Notes: a model not told the origin generated them from the letters alone. Counted from the first letter of the stretch, positions 50,694-64,000 are shown. The stretch: 64,000 nucleotides of DNA from Polyodon spathula (GCF_017654505.1 NC_054559.1:17988825-18052824); one strand, 5' to 3'. Made by a program: numbers and translations.

Positions 50694-51235
50694 TCAGGAT
50701 CAATTTTTAAAATTAATATAAATTATATATTATATCGCTATAGATATATATCTATATATATATATTATATCTATATATATATCTATTAGATGGTTATATA
50801 TATAATAATCTCCAATGGGTTATGTTATTACTGTAATTTAACAGTTGTGAAAAAACTAAACTAAACTAAAAAGAATACAAAATAGAAATATGTTTTCATA
50901 TACCTTTAGCTTCCAAAATGATGAAATTAACATTGAATAACAGTGTGGTCTTCACAGAGTCATGTGTATTTTATTCGAACCACGTTCGTTTTCTTGACTT
51001 TAATACTGGCTTTAATTAAATGGCATGCTTAGATTACCAGCAGGTGTCGCTGTGTTCAGTACCCTCCAGCTCTGCTGCATTTTGTTTCAAAGACTCTGCG
51101 GAATGGAGTACGCTTTGAACAGTAATCTCAGTGCTTATGCTTGCTTCTGGGAATCGTTTACAGGCTGTCTTTGCTTTTAAAAGTATTCATGAGGTGAATT
51201 CTGCTATAGTAAGTCCTTGAAAGCATTATTTACCA

Positions 51236-51346
51236 GTGAAGCAAATGAAGAGACAGCTGCTTGGGTTTGCGTGGATCGCTGTTCTCCAGACTGGGAAAAG
51301 CAGCGATCATCACAAACCCAAGCAGCTGACTCTTCACTTGTTTCAC
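51236..51346. repeat. Long imperfect hairpin, 46-bp arms, 19-nt loop
   Basis: The left arm 51236-51281 (containing cagctgcttgggtttg) and the right arm 51301-51346 (containing caaacccaagcagctg) pair over 46 bases with a few mismatches, around a 19-base loop. Flanking ttacc/ggtaa may extend the stem. It resembles a pre-miRNA-sized foldback or a small palindromic element; no known miRNA is recognised. Confidence 0.85.
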
Positions 51347-52919
51347 TCTGAATGGTAAACCATCCGGACCGACACCAGCGGCCCTCACCTGACTGTCAGC
51401 GCCTGCATTCTCTGGCGAACTGGGGTTAGAATAACCGGCTCTAGCAGCGCCATTAGGACTCTTGTGGTTTTATTTATTTATTTATTTATTTTTTTTTTTA
51501 AACAAAGCAGTGCGTTTGTTGTACAAATGTACTCTGGGATCATTTAAGGGAGATCTTTTAGCTAGGAGGACTGTCATTTTTAGATTTTCTCTATCTGTTC
51601 CAAAACGTGTTCCAAATATCATGTATTAAACTGCAAGTAGTCACACACGCACTGGAATTTAAATGCTATAAATCATCTTGCTGAATTAAATCACATGACA
51701 AATCTGTCCTACACGGTCACAGGAACTAATTGTACAAAGTTCACACCTGCTGTTGCAGCATTCCGAAATCCTCGCACACATTGCACAAGGTATACCAGGG
51801 CAGGCACTGTGCTCATCAGCACAGCGTCAGCTGTCAAAAAAGATGCCACAGAAAACTAACTTTGTAACTAAACTGAATGAAGAACATTATTTGGTTCCTT
51901 ATGTAAGAACTCTATAAATGACATGTAGACGTACAGCTCCTGTTTAAAGTTTGCAGTCTGTAACCTCTTGAACTCCAGATGTGGAGGGCATTATTGCCGG
52001 TATCACTGATTTAGAAGTTGATTAGAACAACCTATACCGGGATAAACCACAGCTGGATTTGTGGAGCATTTTCACCTGCACTGTGTCAGCCACCTGTTTT
52101 TAGAGGCAATCGCGGGATAATTCCCTAGTGCTGTAAAATTCTCTAAAAATACTGTAAAAAATAAAGGAATCCAGCTGTTGCTTATCTGGTCTGGATAGTG
52201 ATGTCTGAACTTTTGAAAATCAGGACAGAAGTGTGTAAACTTTGCACTGGTGTAACAGCTTATACTGGTATCAGTAGAGTTCTCTGTCCCATTCCTCCTC
52301 CGACCAGTGGAGGCAGAAAGCGATAGATCAAAGACTTCTAGTGGCCCGCTATCCTTCACACAGACGAGGGTCACGTCTCCTTGTCTCAGTTTTCTGGATT
52401 GGTTTTTTGTAATTTGGTGCCCCTAAGGAGATGAGGATGAGGGTGACTTTGACTGAAATGCAGCCCCGGTTCCTCTGAATGACCTCGCTGAGCATCGCTG
52501 TTGAAGTCTGGAGTCTTCCCCACCCCTGTCTGAGCCGTGCCAGCTGCTGTTTGTGTACAGATGTATTTTCTGCTTTGTATGATGCATTTATGATCTGTGA
52601 ATATTAAAAGAAAAAAAAAGTGAATCCAACACCGCCTCGCTGTATTTTTATTTGAATTCAAACTCTTTTAAGTCTCTTTTAAGACACGTTTGTTTTAAAA
52701 CGGTGCTGTGTGTCTGATACCCCCTTCCACAACAGCGCTCAGACAGCTTTATGATATATTTTACTAAACGTACTTTACTGTGCGTTGCTCCATTTAGAAA
52801 TGCAACCACGATACTAATTAATTCGAAAAATCGGATGTGATGGCTTAAAATAATCGCCTAACCTCTTTTAGTTTTAGCATCCACGACTTGGACACACCTC
52901 GACAGGTGCAGGTGCAATG

Positions 52920-53200
52920 AGCGACCTTACACACGCATGCGCGCCTCGGCGGCGCTGATTGGCTCTACCCGTGTCCATAGACCGCTTTAAGATGGTTGAT
53001 TGGCTGCTGTTAAGAAATAAGTCATTGGAGCGAGAGAGAGAAAGGCGGCCAGCCAGCCACATGGGGGCGTTTTCGGAGTGACGTAGGAGAGAGCGAGAGG
53101 CTATAAAGTTAAAGGCACGCTGTTATTTTATCAATGAAATAGTAAAAAAGACAGCGAGGTTCTGGAAGACAGGATAGTGTTTATTTTCCCTCCGTTTTTA
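52920..53200 (+). promoter_or_regulatory. NMRK2 promoter
   Basis: Upstream of the NMRK2 start lie an NRF1-like cgcatgcgcg (52934-52943), two inverted CCAAT boxes (attgg at 52958 and 52999), a CRE-like TGACGTAG (53079-53086) and a TATA box TATAAAG (53102-53108). The TATA box is about 140 bases before the ATG, which suggests a leader of roughly 110 bases in the first exon. Confidence 0.6.
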
Positions 53201-53243
53201 TTTGTGTTGAAAAGAGGACCAAGTCCTAGGCAAAACCGGCAGC

Positions 53244-56200
53244 ATGAAATACATTGTAGGCATCGGCGGGTAAGTCATGCATTTTTGTTTTTCAGAATAT
53301 TTCTTTTGTTTTTGTAGCACACACGTTTGCTGAATTAAAATCCGTGGGGATGTATTGTTGAATTTTGAGCGAATGTGTTTTTTTTTTTTTTTTTTTTTTT
53401 AAATAAAACAATGCTGGTTATTTTAAAATCTCGGGAAAATAAACGGAATAAAAGTGTTCGAGTGAAACCACAATAACGGATTTTACAAGTGTAATATTTT
53501 TTTGAATGGGGGAGAAAAAAAAAACATTTAAGCTATCAATTGTTAAGAACTACCCTAGGTGATAAAATAAATGCGTGTAGGTTAGTGTGTTAAACTAATA
53601 ATTCCACTATTTTTAATTTAATAAGACGAATATAATATTTCGTGTAGTGTATTTAATATTAAGATGATGATATTTATTCTATTCTATATAGTTTTGATCA
53701 CTAGTCGGCGCGCGTTGGGTTGTTTCCAGTCGGTAGGCACGAGATGTTGAGCGGGAGATTTAAACCGCAGCGCGCGCTCGCCTTCGCTTTTAACGGTATT
53801 CGCAGGAAAATAAAATAAACGGGAATTAACGAAACCGAACTTAAAAAAAGTACAATCAATGTAAATTATGGCTGTTTATCCATTCAGCGTTTATATTCAA
53901 AAGTGACCCGAAGGAAATCCTAAAATGGTGACGTTACCAGTGGATCTTGTATCGCTTTCTGTATTTGTAGTTCCATAAAATATATAAATGTAAAATATAA
54001 CTCTTACAAGACTTATACAATGATCGCTTTTAGTCGTTTTTATTAAAGCTATTGACTTTGTAATTTAAGTGTACTCGTGGCGGGAAACTTACCCCACTAA
54101 CAATGTGTTGTAAATAACCGGGGCTGTCAATGTACAGTATATCAAATATGACTACATTTTTCGCCTTTAAACAGAAGACCAGAGTTTTAGAGAATTAGGT
54201 TAATTGGTACAGGCATGCTGAGATTCTGTTACGTCTGATTTAATAGTGATTTAATCGCACAAATCCTGAGACATTTTTCAGGTAACTTGACTTTAATACA
54301 CACGTGTCAATACAAGCAATTTAAAAGCTAAATAAACAGGAGATAGTTACAGGGAAGTGCACGTTAATACAATTTACTGTTCTTGCATGTCAATTGGACA
54401 GGTGGGCGCCAAAATATACTACCGTCCGTACAGCGGTGTATTCACGTTTACAGGGTGACTAGTTACAAGACCTAATGCCACGGTGTGCACCTTTTTGTAT
54501 TTGTTAGTGCTTTGATGTGTTTCTGTCTAACTTTTTTTTTTTCTGTAGTGTGACCAATGGTGGGAAAACCACGGTGACGAAAAGACTTGTCAAAACATTG
54601 CCCAACTGTTCCGTGGTGCATCAAGACAGCTTTTTCAAGGTAAGCATTAACTTGGATATTACAATATAAAAGTAGTTAGTTTTGGGTGGGGGGGAGGAGG
54701 GTGTATGAATACGGGGTTTTGCTTTCAATGCATGGCCTTTTGTCTCTCCCCTTTTAGTCGTCCTTATTTACTATCGCTGTGGAGGTATTTTTACACGCCA
54801 GAGCCACCCCTACTGGTGGTAGTTGGAGTGGAAGACTTTGGAACATGTGTCCTGTGGATCTGCGTTTGTGACGCCCTCAAACGTAGTTTCCATTAATCTA
54901 CTTTTAATTGCTTTGTATGCATAGTGTTTTCAAATAAGGAAACACTACTGCATTTGAAAGACTGCTTTTAATGTTAGATTACAGGAATAAGTAGTAGAAT
55001 CCACTCCAGGATCTAAATAGTGTGAAATAAATTCAGCCCTTTTTTTTCTGTGGCTACAAGAAAAGTACATTTGCAGCCAGGAAACATTCTTATTGGGTCA
55101 GAGATGGACAAAGGTTAGCAAAGTACTACTGGTGTCAAGTGATGTTAAATTACAATTACTTTTTTCGTGGTTATCGCAAGACTGTCAGATCATTCAGTAA
55201 ATGCTAATATGCTTATAAAGTCTTGTGGGTTATATTGACCTGAATGCTTAAGTTTAAGGATTAAACAAACTTGACGCAAATGACTTGTCTACTTAAGATT
55301 CAACTCTTTGATCTCCTGTGCTATGTGTTATTGCTTAGTAACTGCTTTTCCTGGCAACTTTTATACAGTGCTGTAGTTAACCCTCTCTTGCTGGCATTTT
55401 GCATGTGCTTGGCTTCTGTAGTTCAGGATGTGATCAGATCTAACCAATAACTGATCACCCTGAGGTTGCAGCAATGTTTTATTGGTCACTGTTATTTCAG
55501 CCTCCAGATCAGATAGAAGTTGGTGAGGACGGCTTTAAACAATGGGATGGTAAGAGTGGTTTTCGCTGAAGGAAACAGTAAAACATTTTTCATTAAGTAC
55601 CTTTTTTTAAATACTCCTTACAATAATGAATAGAAATTGTGGTCAAATTTAAAATGCACTTTAGAGCTAGTCTATAATCTTCACCTTCTTACATTTCCCT
55701 TTTGACTATTGCATCTTGATTGAGTCATTCTTCCCCCTCTCCCCTTTCTCTGCTCTGTTTAGTGATCACATCCCTTGACATGGAAGCCATGATGAACACT
55801 ATCCGTGCATGGATGGAAAACCCAGTCAAGTTTGCCCGTTCTCATGGAGTTAATGTATTGCCAACAGCAGAGGAGCCTGATTCAGAGAATGAGGTCCACA
55901 TACTGATAGTGGAAGGCTTTCTGCTGTACAACTACAGGTAGGATGTTTCTGTAATGTGATGTGTGTCTGTGCTTTGGAGCAGAAGATATTTCTTTTCACA
56001 ATTAAAGGTTGCCCTCTGCATACTGTATAATGCTGTCCCAGCAATGCTAGGAGGAGATGGAGGGCAGTACTTTGGGTCAAACTGGAACAGCAGTGTGCTT
56101 TATCTTTTAGACACTAGAGTAGTGTTTTCATTTGATTAATACTATTTGCATTCAAAATGTGTTCAGAGCAGAATTTGCAAACAGATTAAAATGTGTTGAA

Positions 56201-57022
56201 GTAATAGTAATCCTTTTGTTTCTGGCAGGCCCTTGTTAGAGGTGTATGACAAATGTTTTTACATTTCCATTCCATATGAAGAGTGCAAAATGAGGAGAAG
56301 GTAGGTTACTTTTTTTGGTCTCCTTTTGAACAAATTATCCAGGCCCTCCATCCTCATGAACATGATACAAACCGCACAATAGACCAAACTAAAATGGCGG
56401 TCTATCATCACACTTTGAGGCATTGACAGCTGTTTAGCTTCATGCTGTATTGCAGTTTGTGCTGCTTGTGTTATTTGCTTTGAGTACCCCTTTATCTCTG
56501 CACACCATGGTTTATTTATAGTAACAATTGGGTTTGCTTTTTAAAGTTTGCTCCAGTCATGACACTACTTTGTCGTTGAAAAAAATGAAATCCATGTTAA
56601 GTCACGGCTGTTAATTTGTTTTGAATAAAGTTTAAGGTGTGTTTGTTTTACATCATTCATTTTCTTTGTAGTACAAGGCAATACACTGTTCCCGACCCCC
56701 CTGGTCTGTTTGATGGGCACGTCTGGCCCATGTACCTCAAACACAGGAGAGAGATGGAGGAAAATTGCATGAATGTTGGTAAGTGAAATTTTGTTTAATT
56801 TGAGTTCCATCGCTGCTTAAGTTGTAGCCAAAACTGTATCTTGTCAGTTATGTTGGCTTGAATACTGTTTATTGTACATTTATGGCTGCACACTTCTATG
56901 GTTGTGAAAATAATTTAATAAATTTGATTCTATCAGAATATCTTGATGGCTTGAAATCAAGAGAGGAGCTGTACAACCAGGTGTATGAAAACATCCAGAA
57001 CACGTTGTTCAATCACTTATAG
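53244..57022 (+). CDS. NMRK2: Nicotinamide riboside kinase 2
   Basis: Phosphorylates nicotinamide riboside to NMN with ATP, in NAD salvage; in vertebrates it is mainly muscle-expressed. Seven exons in phase: 53244-53269, 54549-54639, 55501-55549, 55763-55937, 56229-56300, 56672-56778, 56937-57022; 201 aa. It starts [17 protein letters not shown] with a Walker A loop (GVTNGGKT at 9-16). HQDSFFK follows, with Asp35 at the catalytic position, then [82 protein letters not shown] and NTLFNHL. These align end to end with human NMRK2 except the mammalian C-terminal extension. It ends at TTA TAG, immediately followed by gtgaacc; the stop precedes any splice there. The kinase motifs expected for activity are intact. 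Confidence 0.96.
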
Positions 57023-60000
57023 GTGAACCATTTATACGGTACATTTTTAAAACATACCACCCATAACTTGAAAATCTTCCTGTTCTTATTCCTGTGTCTA
57101 ATGTGTTTTTATAATTTCTCTTCAGCAGGGCCTGTGGATTGCTGAAGACCTGTGTACAGATAATTGTAAATAACTGAGGAAGTTAGGATAGTATTAATAA
57201 CTTTCTTTTTTTTAAGTTTAATTATAAATGGCAAATACACATTTTAAGTCTTGATGTAAATAGTTGGTAGAAACAATAACTTGTATTAAACTGCCCTTGA
57301 TTGTGGCAGGATTTATTTTTGGTATTTTGTATTGATGAATCTGAGGATTGAAAGCGGCAAGAATATAAACTTTTTTTAAAACAATTTAACTTCAGCAGTG
57401 AGAGTTTCCAAAAAGTGTGCCAAGTTAACAACGCACAATTATTTAAGTGTTCAGTGTTTTAGTAACTTGCAATTTTATCATGTATCTTTTTTTATTTTAT
57501 TTTTTTTAAAGTGCTTGTGGTTTGTATTTGTTTTTTGTTTAATTTATTTTAAATGTCAACTATCTCTATATCATTGGGTTTGTCACTCTATCTTCAAAAA
57601 CTTAATTCCAGACCTGTCTTGTGTCTCTATTTATTTATTTCTTATCCATCCATTATACTTTTCCCAACACAACAATCCATGGAGTCTGGAGCACAGATGC
57701 AATGTGTTCCTGCAATTCAGAATTGATGGCAATATGCGCATTCCTATAACGTGCCATGGTTATGCTAAAAGCCTATTTGGAATCTTCTCACACCCCCCCT
57801 CATCCTCTTCTCAAATTTGGTCTTTCTTAAAAACACAAATCCAAGTAGCTCTATGTTGCATGCTTTTAAAGACTAGTACTCTGATCAAGATTGCACAGTT
57901 TTAATTCAATTTGGTGCTTGTATGCTGCTGCCTAGATTGAACAGACTCCAGCGTGCTAGTGCACAGGTTCACTTATACTTCTCTTCAGCCTGGACAATCT
58001 TATGTAAACAGAGCTGTATTCCTGATAGGGGTATCTGGCAACCTGAATGTCTTGGATGTATAGTGAAAGCTAAACTACCGTAACGTGCTCCATAGCTTTG
58101 GAGATTTTGTGTATTGCTGGTAAAAGCCCTACCAGTGTCAACAGCAAAATACACCACTAAGCATGTCATATATTTGAGTATTTGAACTTATTTAAAAAAA
58201 AAAAAATTGATCATTTAATTCTTAAAACAACACTGTATCCATGCTTTTAGAGTACTTGTAAGCATAGGTTGGTAGTGGTGAAGATGCACCCTGCATTAGG
58301 CAAGGTTATTCTCGGTGGCATCTATTATTGGACTGCAGATTGTTGTCTGGGAACTGAAGTTGGAACAAAACAAAAAATCAAATCAGAGTGGTGTCATGTA
58401 ACCTGGTTACATAAGCAGGGTTATATTTGACTTTATTTGATATATGGGTTTATTTAATTGGGCGTTGCGGATTGGGTACAAATGTGTCAGGGGCACTTTG
58501 CCCATAAAGATAACTCCTGATCTGTATGCAATGAAGTGTTCCATGTTCCAGCTTTACTGAACATGATGCATGTGATTTTTTAAAGAGGGTGTTATCAGTT
58601 TAGATACAGGAGATGTATTACTGCTATTACTTATAATCTGTTTTATTTTCTTAGCACCAGAATATGTCTATTGAGGATCCTCTCAATTGCCTGGAATATT
58701 GATATTTACTGCAACTGTTTTTCCTCTATCATTTAATGCAGATTTAGTGACATTTTTAATAATTCAAAAGGCTATTGGCAGTTTTCAGATTACAATTGTT
58801 TCCATGATGCTGATGTAATATTGCAGTTTCCCTCAAAATGTCTTTGTCCTCCTTTATACTTCTAAAATACTGCTGCAGGCTGATGATTTGAATGAAGTCG
58901 GAGGTGTTTATGTAACGCATTACTTCTGTTTTACAAGCTCTTAACTCACAGGAGATTTTAAAAAGACAAATTCTAAGTAATGTAGATGTGTGTAATTAGT
59001 AGCTTGTGAGGATTAATAGCAAGCAGGAGACTTGCCATAATATAACAGGTTTTTTTTCTGTTTAAAAATTCTCCACTGCTCTTTTTTGCTTTGTCGTTGA
59101 TCTGCAGGATTGATCAGGCTGCTGTCTAGTTGGTCAGAGGGTCACTTGATGCTTACTTAAAGCCATTAGTGCTCTGGATTTGCAGGGCTCAAGCTCTGGC
59201 ATGTGCAAGCATTTTATTTCTCGCAGATGAATGCCTCATTTCCGCTTGCAATTTCCAACCTTGGCTTGTCTCTGCTGTTTCAACTCCCATCTAGTTTCAA
59301 AACCATGGGTATGCATCTGTGCTAGTTTATAATCACTGATTTAACTGAATCTATATATTACATATGGTATTAAATACCCTTTGTTCAACCAATACAAAAC
59401 ATAGCTTTAAAGACTGGCATTAGCCTAATAAAGATACAGAATTTCATTTAGTTTGAATAACCTACATGGAGTAATAACAATACAAATCTATGTTTTTTCT
59501 GGAAGGTGCAATATGCTATATACAAATTCAGTGCTTGGGTGAACTTTAACCAGCTAGTAAAAAATGTCATGCGCTATAACAAAGTGACCCTGCTGTAATC
59601 ACTGACACCTCGTCCGCATGACATTCCACTCCACTCAGTTACTCCATCTGCAGTGACCGAAACTTAATTTTGGCCATCCATCATCAGAGTGAGTTTTATA
59701 GCACCCAATGCAAACGAAAGAATCCCGCCTCAGAACATGCTGCCCTCCCTGCCAACTGACATACACCAGGAGGGGTGGATTAATCTAACATGAAAATAAA
59801 GAGACATGAATGCCCCGCAAGTACAGCATTGCACATAGACTGCCTGCTATTTGCTGAATCCAGAACAGGCTCTTGCCTGCAATTCGTGACCTATGACGAT
59901 GTGTAAATGGAAACACCAACAAGACTGGCTTGATGTTGAAAGAAATAGATGTATCGCTGCACTATGGTAAAAGCAATGTAAGGAGTTCTGGTAATACAGC

Positions 60001-61194
60001 TGAAATCCTCAACCAGCAATACGCAGTTCTGTCTTGGGCCCTGGTTTTGGCTTTAAGTGATTTGCCCTGACATGCACCCTATTAGATTATAATTAGATCG
60101 CACTGCTGGTCTCAACGGCTTTCATGCAGCATCTTAAAAATAGATCTTTTATAGTTCACAAGGGCCAATATTTACTGAGCCAGGTTTGGCAGCTATATAT
60201 AGAGTACAGCCTGATATTGATGTGAAACCATTTGAAATTTCTGTTTTGGATCTTGTTGTTTAGGTCTGATGGAAATCATGTCAAATTAAACTTATACTGC
60301 TTAATTATTATTATTATTACCAATACTTTATTTTAAAGCATTCCTAATCTAAAATAGGAGCATGCCCTGGTTATGCCTAGCCTGCATGTTTGCAATGCCA
60401 GCTATAGCATTTCCATACATTTTTCTGTGTGGGAATGTTTGGCACAGGGCACTGATATGCTAAAATCAGATATACTGAAGCTGAAAACTGTCAGAGAGCA
60501 GAGGCTTCTTAGTAGGTGAAACCTGATGCTAAGTTGCCTAGCAGCTGGTATAGCCCCCTGGTAAGCCGGTTCCAGCTGTAGCTGCTCCACAGTGGAAAGT
60601 CCCTCTAAATACCAGAGAGAACAGTCAGACCAAACTGGGAGTGAGTGAGGAGAGAGCTTAGTGCTCAGTTAACCATACAGTTCTGTCTTTATTAGTTTTA
60701 TTAACGTTTTCATGTAAAAAAAAAAAAAAAAAAAAAAAACTAAAACTCTAACCTTGTGGTACAAAAAAAAAAAAACAGACTTTCAGCAACCTTAAATTAA
60801 ATAAATGTATTAATTTTTGTTAATACCTCAAATGGTTTCATTTTTCTGTTAAATGGTGCGATCAGCTCGGTTGGGAAAATCGCCCAGATACGAGGCTGCA
60901 GTGTTGAGTTGGTATTTATCTGAATAGTTGTGTTCTGATGAAAGGACACATTACTATGAGTAACAGCAAACCAACAACCTGTCATCTGAAAAGACCCAAA
61001 CCCCAGACCACCCTCAGTGCTGGACTGGACTCTTCCAGCCTTGAACAGGCTTTTTTTTTACCAACACAAACCTCTCAGAAATGCAGCGCTACTCCAGCAA
61101 CCATAATAAGAGCAAGCTTCCGGGTCCAACGAGGTCCTCGTGCCGGCATACGCGTTCTGACAAAGCTATGCAGCCAGATGAAAACAGAATGGGT

Positions 61195-61570
61195 GTGCTG
61201 AAAGTCTGTGAATGAGAAAAGGTCATTCGGCCCATCCCTTGTTAGCATACCATTCTCCCCTACTGTGGGGAGCGCATTTAAAAGCACAGAATTGTTTTGT
61301 TTTTTTTAAATGTTCCCAATGTTTTAAATTATATTACCGTACTTCACCTGGTTGGATATCCCATGCATGTGTAACTGTACACATTCTGTTCTAAACTTAC
61401 TAACTTCTCTCTGTGCTAAATGTGAAGTAGTGTCTTTATCTAGACCATTTCTCATTTTAAAGACTTCAATCCAGTCCCCTCTTTCCCTTCTTGTTTTCTA
61501 GGCTGAAGTCATTATTTTAACCTGGCCTCATAGCTCATGTCATTAAGCCCTGGATCTATTCAGTTTGTTA
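61195..61570 (-). mobile_element. Decayed CR1-type LINE 3' fragment
   Basis: On the plus strand gaaaaggtcattcggcccat is the complement of the CR1 3' end seen at 5579-5605. Further right, the complement of 61440-61560 resembles the same reverse transcriptase tail (YEARLK… with frameshifts and stops). It is an older, inactivated copy in opposite orientation to the one at 5190-5632. Confidence 0.6.
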
Positions 61571-62382
61571 AACCTTTTCAAGCAGCTAAGTCGCTCGAAT
61601 CAAGACCGTACAGACAGTGCTGCTTGAACTTGTCACATGGTGGAAATTGCTCATGACAAGTAGCTTCATAAGCTGGCCAGAAAAATGTTGCCCGGAAGTT
61701 GCCTTGTGTTCCATGGGCTGTTTTGCTTTTGAAAAACATAGTAAGACGACAGGAAAGTGTAGTACAGCACAGTTAACAGATTGTAAAAGCATTACAAAGC
61801 ACGGAACGATTAATCACTAGTCCCATGGTAAATATCTGTAAATGCTCAAAATATATACAGGGGAAAAGTGTGTTCTTGGTTTGCATTGTTGCTCTTTGAT
61901 GCATTGCTGAAAGGCGCTGGGAGGACTATATTTGTCTTCAGCATGAATGCCTGCAGTGTCAGGAAATGTAAATATAGGCCTGTATAAAGATGGTTATCTT
62001 CCCATACCCTCACGGTGGACTGGCAGATGGCTGTCACCCTGGACACAGCCCTGCGAGTAATGCTAGCTTGTGTGTCTGAGCTGCGCAGGGAAACGTAATC
62101 AGGGAAAGGTGAGAGCAGGGGCCAGTATGTAAAATTCCACATCCTCATCACTAAACTACTGGCAAAAACAGACATAGGTGAAAGGTGGAGTTACAGAATG
62201 AGATGCTTTGTCTTCTTTCCTATTTCAGCAAAGCACCTAAATAAAGGAACCCGATTCCTTTTCTGAGGTTCTGCTGCACAGCAAAGTTTGCACCTTTGCT
62301 TCTGAATCAAACAGCTGCAAAGTTCCCCTGCACAAGGTTGTACTGAACAGAGTCAGGGGCAGATAGAGGTTGTTAAGCAAGA

Positions 62383-62502
62383 AGGAGGCTGTTTGTTGAT
62401 GGTAAGAGCCTTGCACTGCTCCACCAGTACAAAGCAGAGGGAGGCTGTTTGGTGAAGGTAAGAGCCTCACACTGCTACACCAGTAGGAGGCTGTTTGGTG
62501 AG
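62383..62502. repeat. Short tandem repeat, about 2.3 copies
   Basis: ggaggctgtttggtgaaggt-type units start at 62383, 62440 and 62486. The first two continue with aagagcct and cactgct, then caccagta. Unit lengths are 57 and 46 bp. Confidence 0.8.
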
Positions 62503-64000
62503 AAAAATACCTTTAAGAAAACCTTTAAAAACTGTATTGCTGTTTTTTTTTTTCTGCGAAAATTAACAAATTTAAGTAACCTTTAAATACAAACTACACC
62601 ACTTTTTTAAAGTAAGGATGTGCATGCGTGCTTGTTACTTTTAATAGACTTTTTTTTTCCCCTCGCTGGAAACTTTGCACAGCATGGGAGCAAAGACTGA
62701 GTCAAGTTGTCCCTGTGCTTTTGGCCAGGGCTCTGCAAAGACTCAGAGATGAAACAGGTCACAGGCCACATGCCAGCACGCTTGGAAGGAACCTCAGTGA
62801 ATCTGAGATGCCTTGCTCGGTTCTGTCTTCTGCAGGAGCGCGGCTGGGCTTCACGCACACACACATATCATCTCCCAAATTAAATTTGTTCTGCTTTGTC
62901 CAACTCAACACAGAGAAGGCCATGGACTGGTGGAACAACACAGGCATGAAGACATATCACTACAGAAGGGCATTTATTAATGTGCACGTAACAGAAAAAT
63001 AAAAAAACTGTTGTGTTTATTTTTGTACTTGATGAACATTCCTTCATTCTCTTAAGTGTTCACTACAGATAGGCATCTTCTCATCATACAATATGCATCG
63101 TGCGTTGACAACAGTGTAGGCTTGTTTGCAAAAGATTATTGCAATATGTAAAAAAGATATTGGAAATAACAAGTTTTGCATGGAAACCGCTGCAGGGTTG
63201 ATGTAATAATGTGTTGATTAAAAATGATCAATCAGTGAGGCGCCTGGTTCCTTCCCAACTCAACTGACCAATGAGGTAGCAGCACACAAGTGGGCAAGTT
63301 GTGTTCGTTCTGACGTGATTGGTTTATGTGTGAATCCAATCAGAGAGTGGATTAGCCCAAAGTCACCCCTTACTGTGGCAACAGGTTTCCAATTCTGGGA
63401 GTGCAGTATCTATTTTTACATTGAAAACTATTCAAAACCAAGCCAGCTGTTAACCCATTAACTCCTGCAGCATACATTTTTAATATATCATACTAAAGGG
63501 CACGTTTAATATATTCACATATATTCAGAAATATATTACCTTCCAATATAAATCAATTGCCTTAATAATATATACCAGTATATTGTTTTTCTACATTTTG
63601 CAATATTAAAAATGTCCATGCATAAAAAATGTCCCTCAGAGCAGCTGTTTGAAGACTGTTGCACAAACCGTTTTGGAAAAGCAACATGTGGCTTATCATC
63701 ACTCTGTTCATTGGCTCCTGCCACTCACTGGAACACAACAACCTTCCAAAATCTTTCCACATAGTAACCCCCTCTCCCCTCTTACACCCCCCCACTCCTT
63801 TGAAGGAAAGGACCTCAGTGTTCCTTTGCATTTTTGGGGAGGCGGGGGGGTTTGTTGAGAAATATTACCAAATTGAAGTCTGTGCTGGATACGAGGGGTA
63901 GAGGTGCTGATATATGGATTCATAACTCTCTGGTCTTGATTCTTGTAATTTTTTTCTTGCTGGTATACCTGCCACTAAACTTAACATGGCAGATCATTAA

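Larger units (their letters stand above)
49914..52640 (+). other. Probable ATCAY 3' UTR and intergenic sequence
   Basis: After the last ATCAY exon no coding sequence is seen until 53.2 kb. A poly(A)-type signal (attaaa, near 52604) followed by an A run could end a long ATCAY 3' UTR, as in mammals. The stretch contains a MITE, a G-rich tract, a TA/CTATAT-rich segment (50719-50815) and a long hairpin. Confidence 0.35.
57023..64000. other. NMRK2 3' UTR and intergenic sequence, no further gene seen
   Basis: No exon is recognised on either strand over 7 kb; in human the next genes here are DAPK3 and EEF2. The first several hundred bases are AT-rich and probably hold the NMRK2 3' UTR. The rest contains a decayed CR1 fragment, A runs (60717-60740), a small tandem repeat and otherwise unremarkable sequence. 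Confidence 0.5.

Noticed and set aside
61846..62175. 109-codon minus-strand open frame
   Set aside because: No family resemblance, no splice or promoter context, and length compatible with chance.

Overview
The window is vertebrate nuclear DNA, most likely from a ray-finned fish. The genes have many short exons with GT-AG introns, and there are no bacterial-style ORFs. The repeats fit a fish genome: a CR1-type LINE with a TTCTTATG tail, an L2-type SINE tail, Tc1/mariner-like and foldback MITEs, and long TA and GA microsatellites. The slowly evolving proteins and the CR1 family suggest a non-teleost lineage such as sturgeon, paddlefish, gar or bowfin; this is an inference. There is a 500-base assembly gap at 21001-21500.

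Layout, left to right. 1-8.7 kb is repeat-rich (an 85-bp array, a 24-bp minisatellite, MITEs, a CR1 fragment). It also carries two correctly phased plus-strand exons, at 4572 and 7165, of a MALT1-like paracaspase death domain; the Ig and caspase-like exons were not found. 8.7-13.9 kb has no gene but holds TAAT-rich, possibly conserved sequence. 14.3-17.4 kb is a complete three-exon retinal homeobox gene, RAX2, on the minus strand (328 aa). 17.5-24.5 kb has no gene. 24.6-41.1 kb is the zinc-finger/DZF RNA-binding gene ZFR2, minus strand, 19 coding exons, about 1004 aa. 42.4-49.9 kb is ATCAY (caytaxin), plus strand, 11 coding exons, head-to-head with ZFR2. 53.2-57.0 kb is NMRK2 (nicotinamide riboside kinase 2), plus strand, 7 exons, 201 aa. 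57-64 kb has no gene.

The order RAX2-ZFR2-ATCAY-NMRK2 is that of human 19p13.3. The genes do not form a pathway; they are an old conserved neighbourhood with retinal (RAX2), neuronal (ATCAY, ZFR2) and muscle/NAD (NMRK2) roles. The most interesting content is the MALT1-like fragment beside RAX2, because human MALT1 lies near RAX on 18q21. This suggests that the pair predates the vertebrate genome duplications and that a non-mammalian MALT1 paralogue, or a remnant of one, is present here.

Exon joins were checked by hand for reading frame and splice phase. Identifications rest on recalled family sequences, not on database searches.
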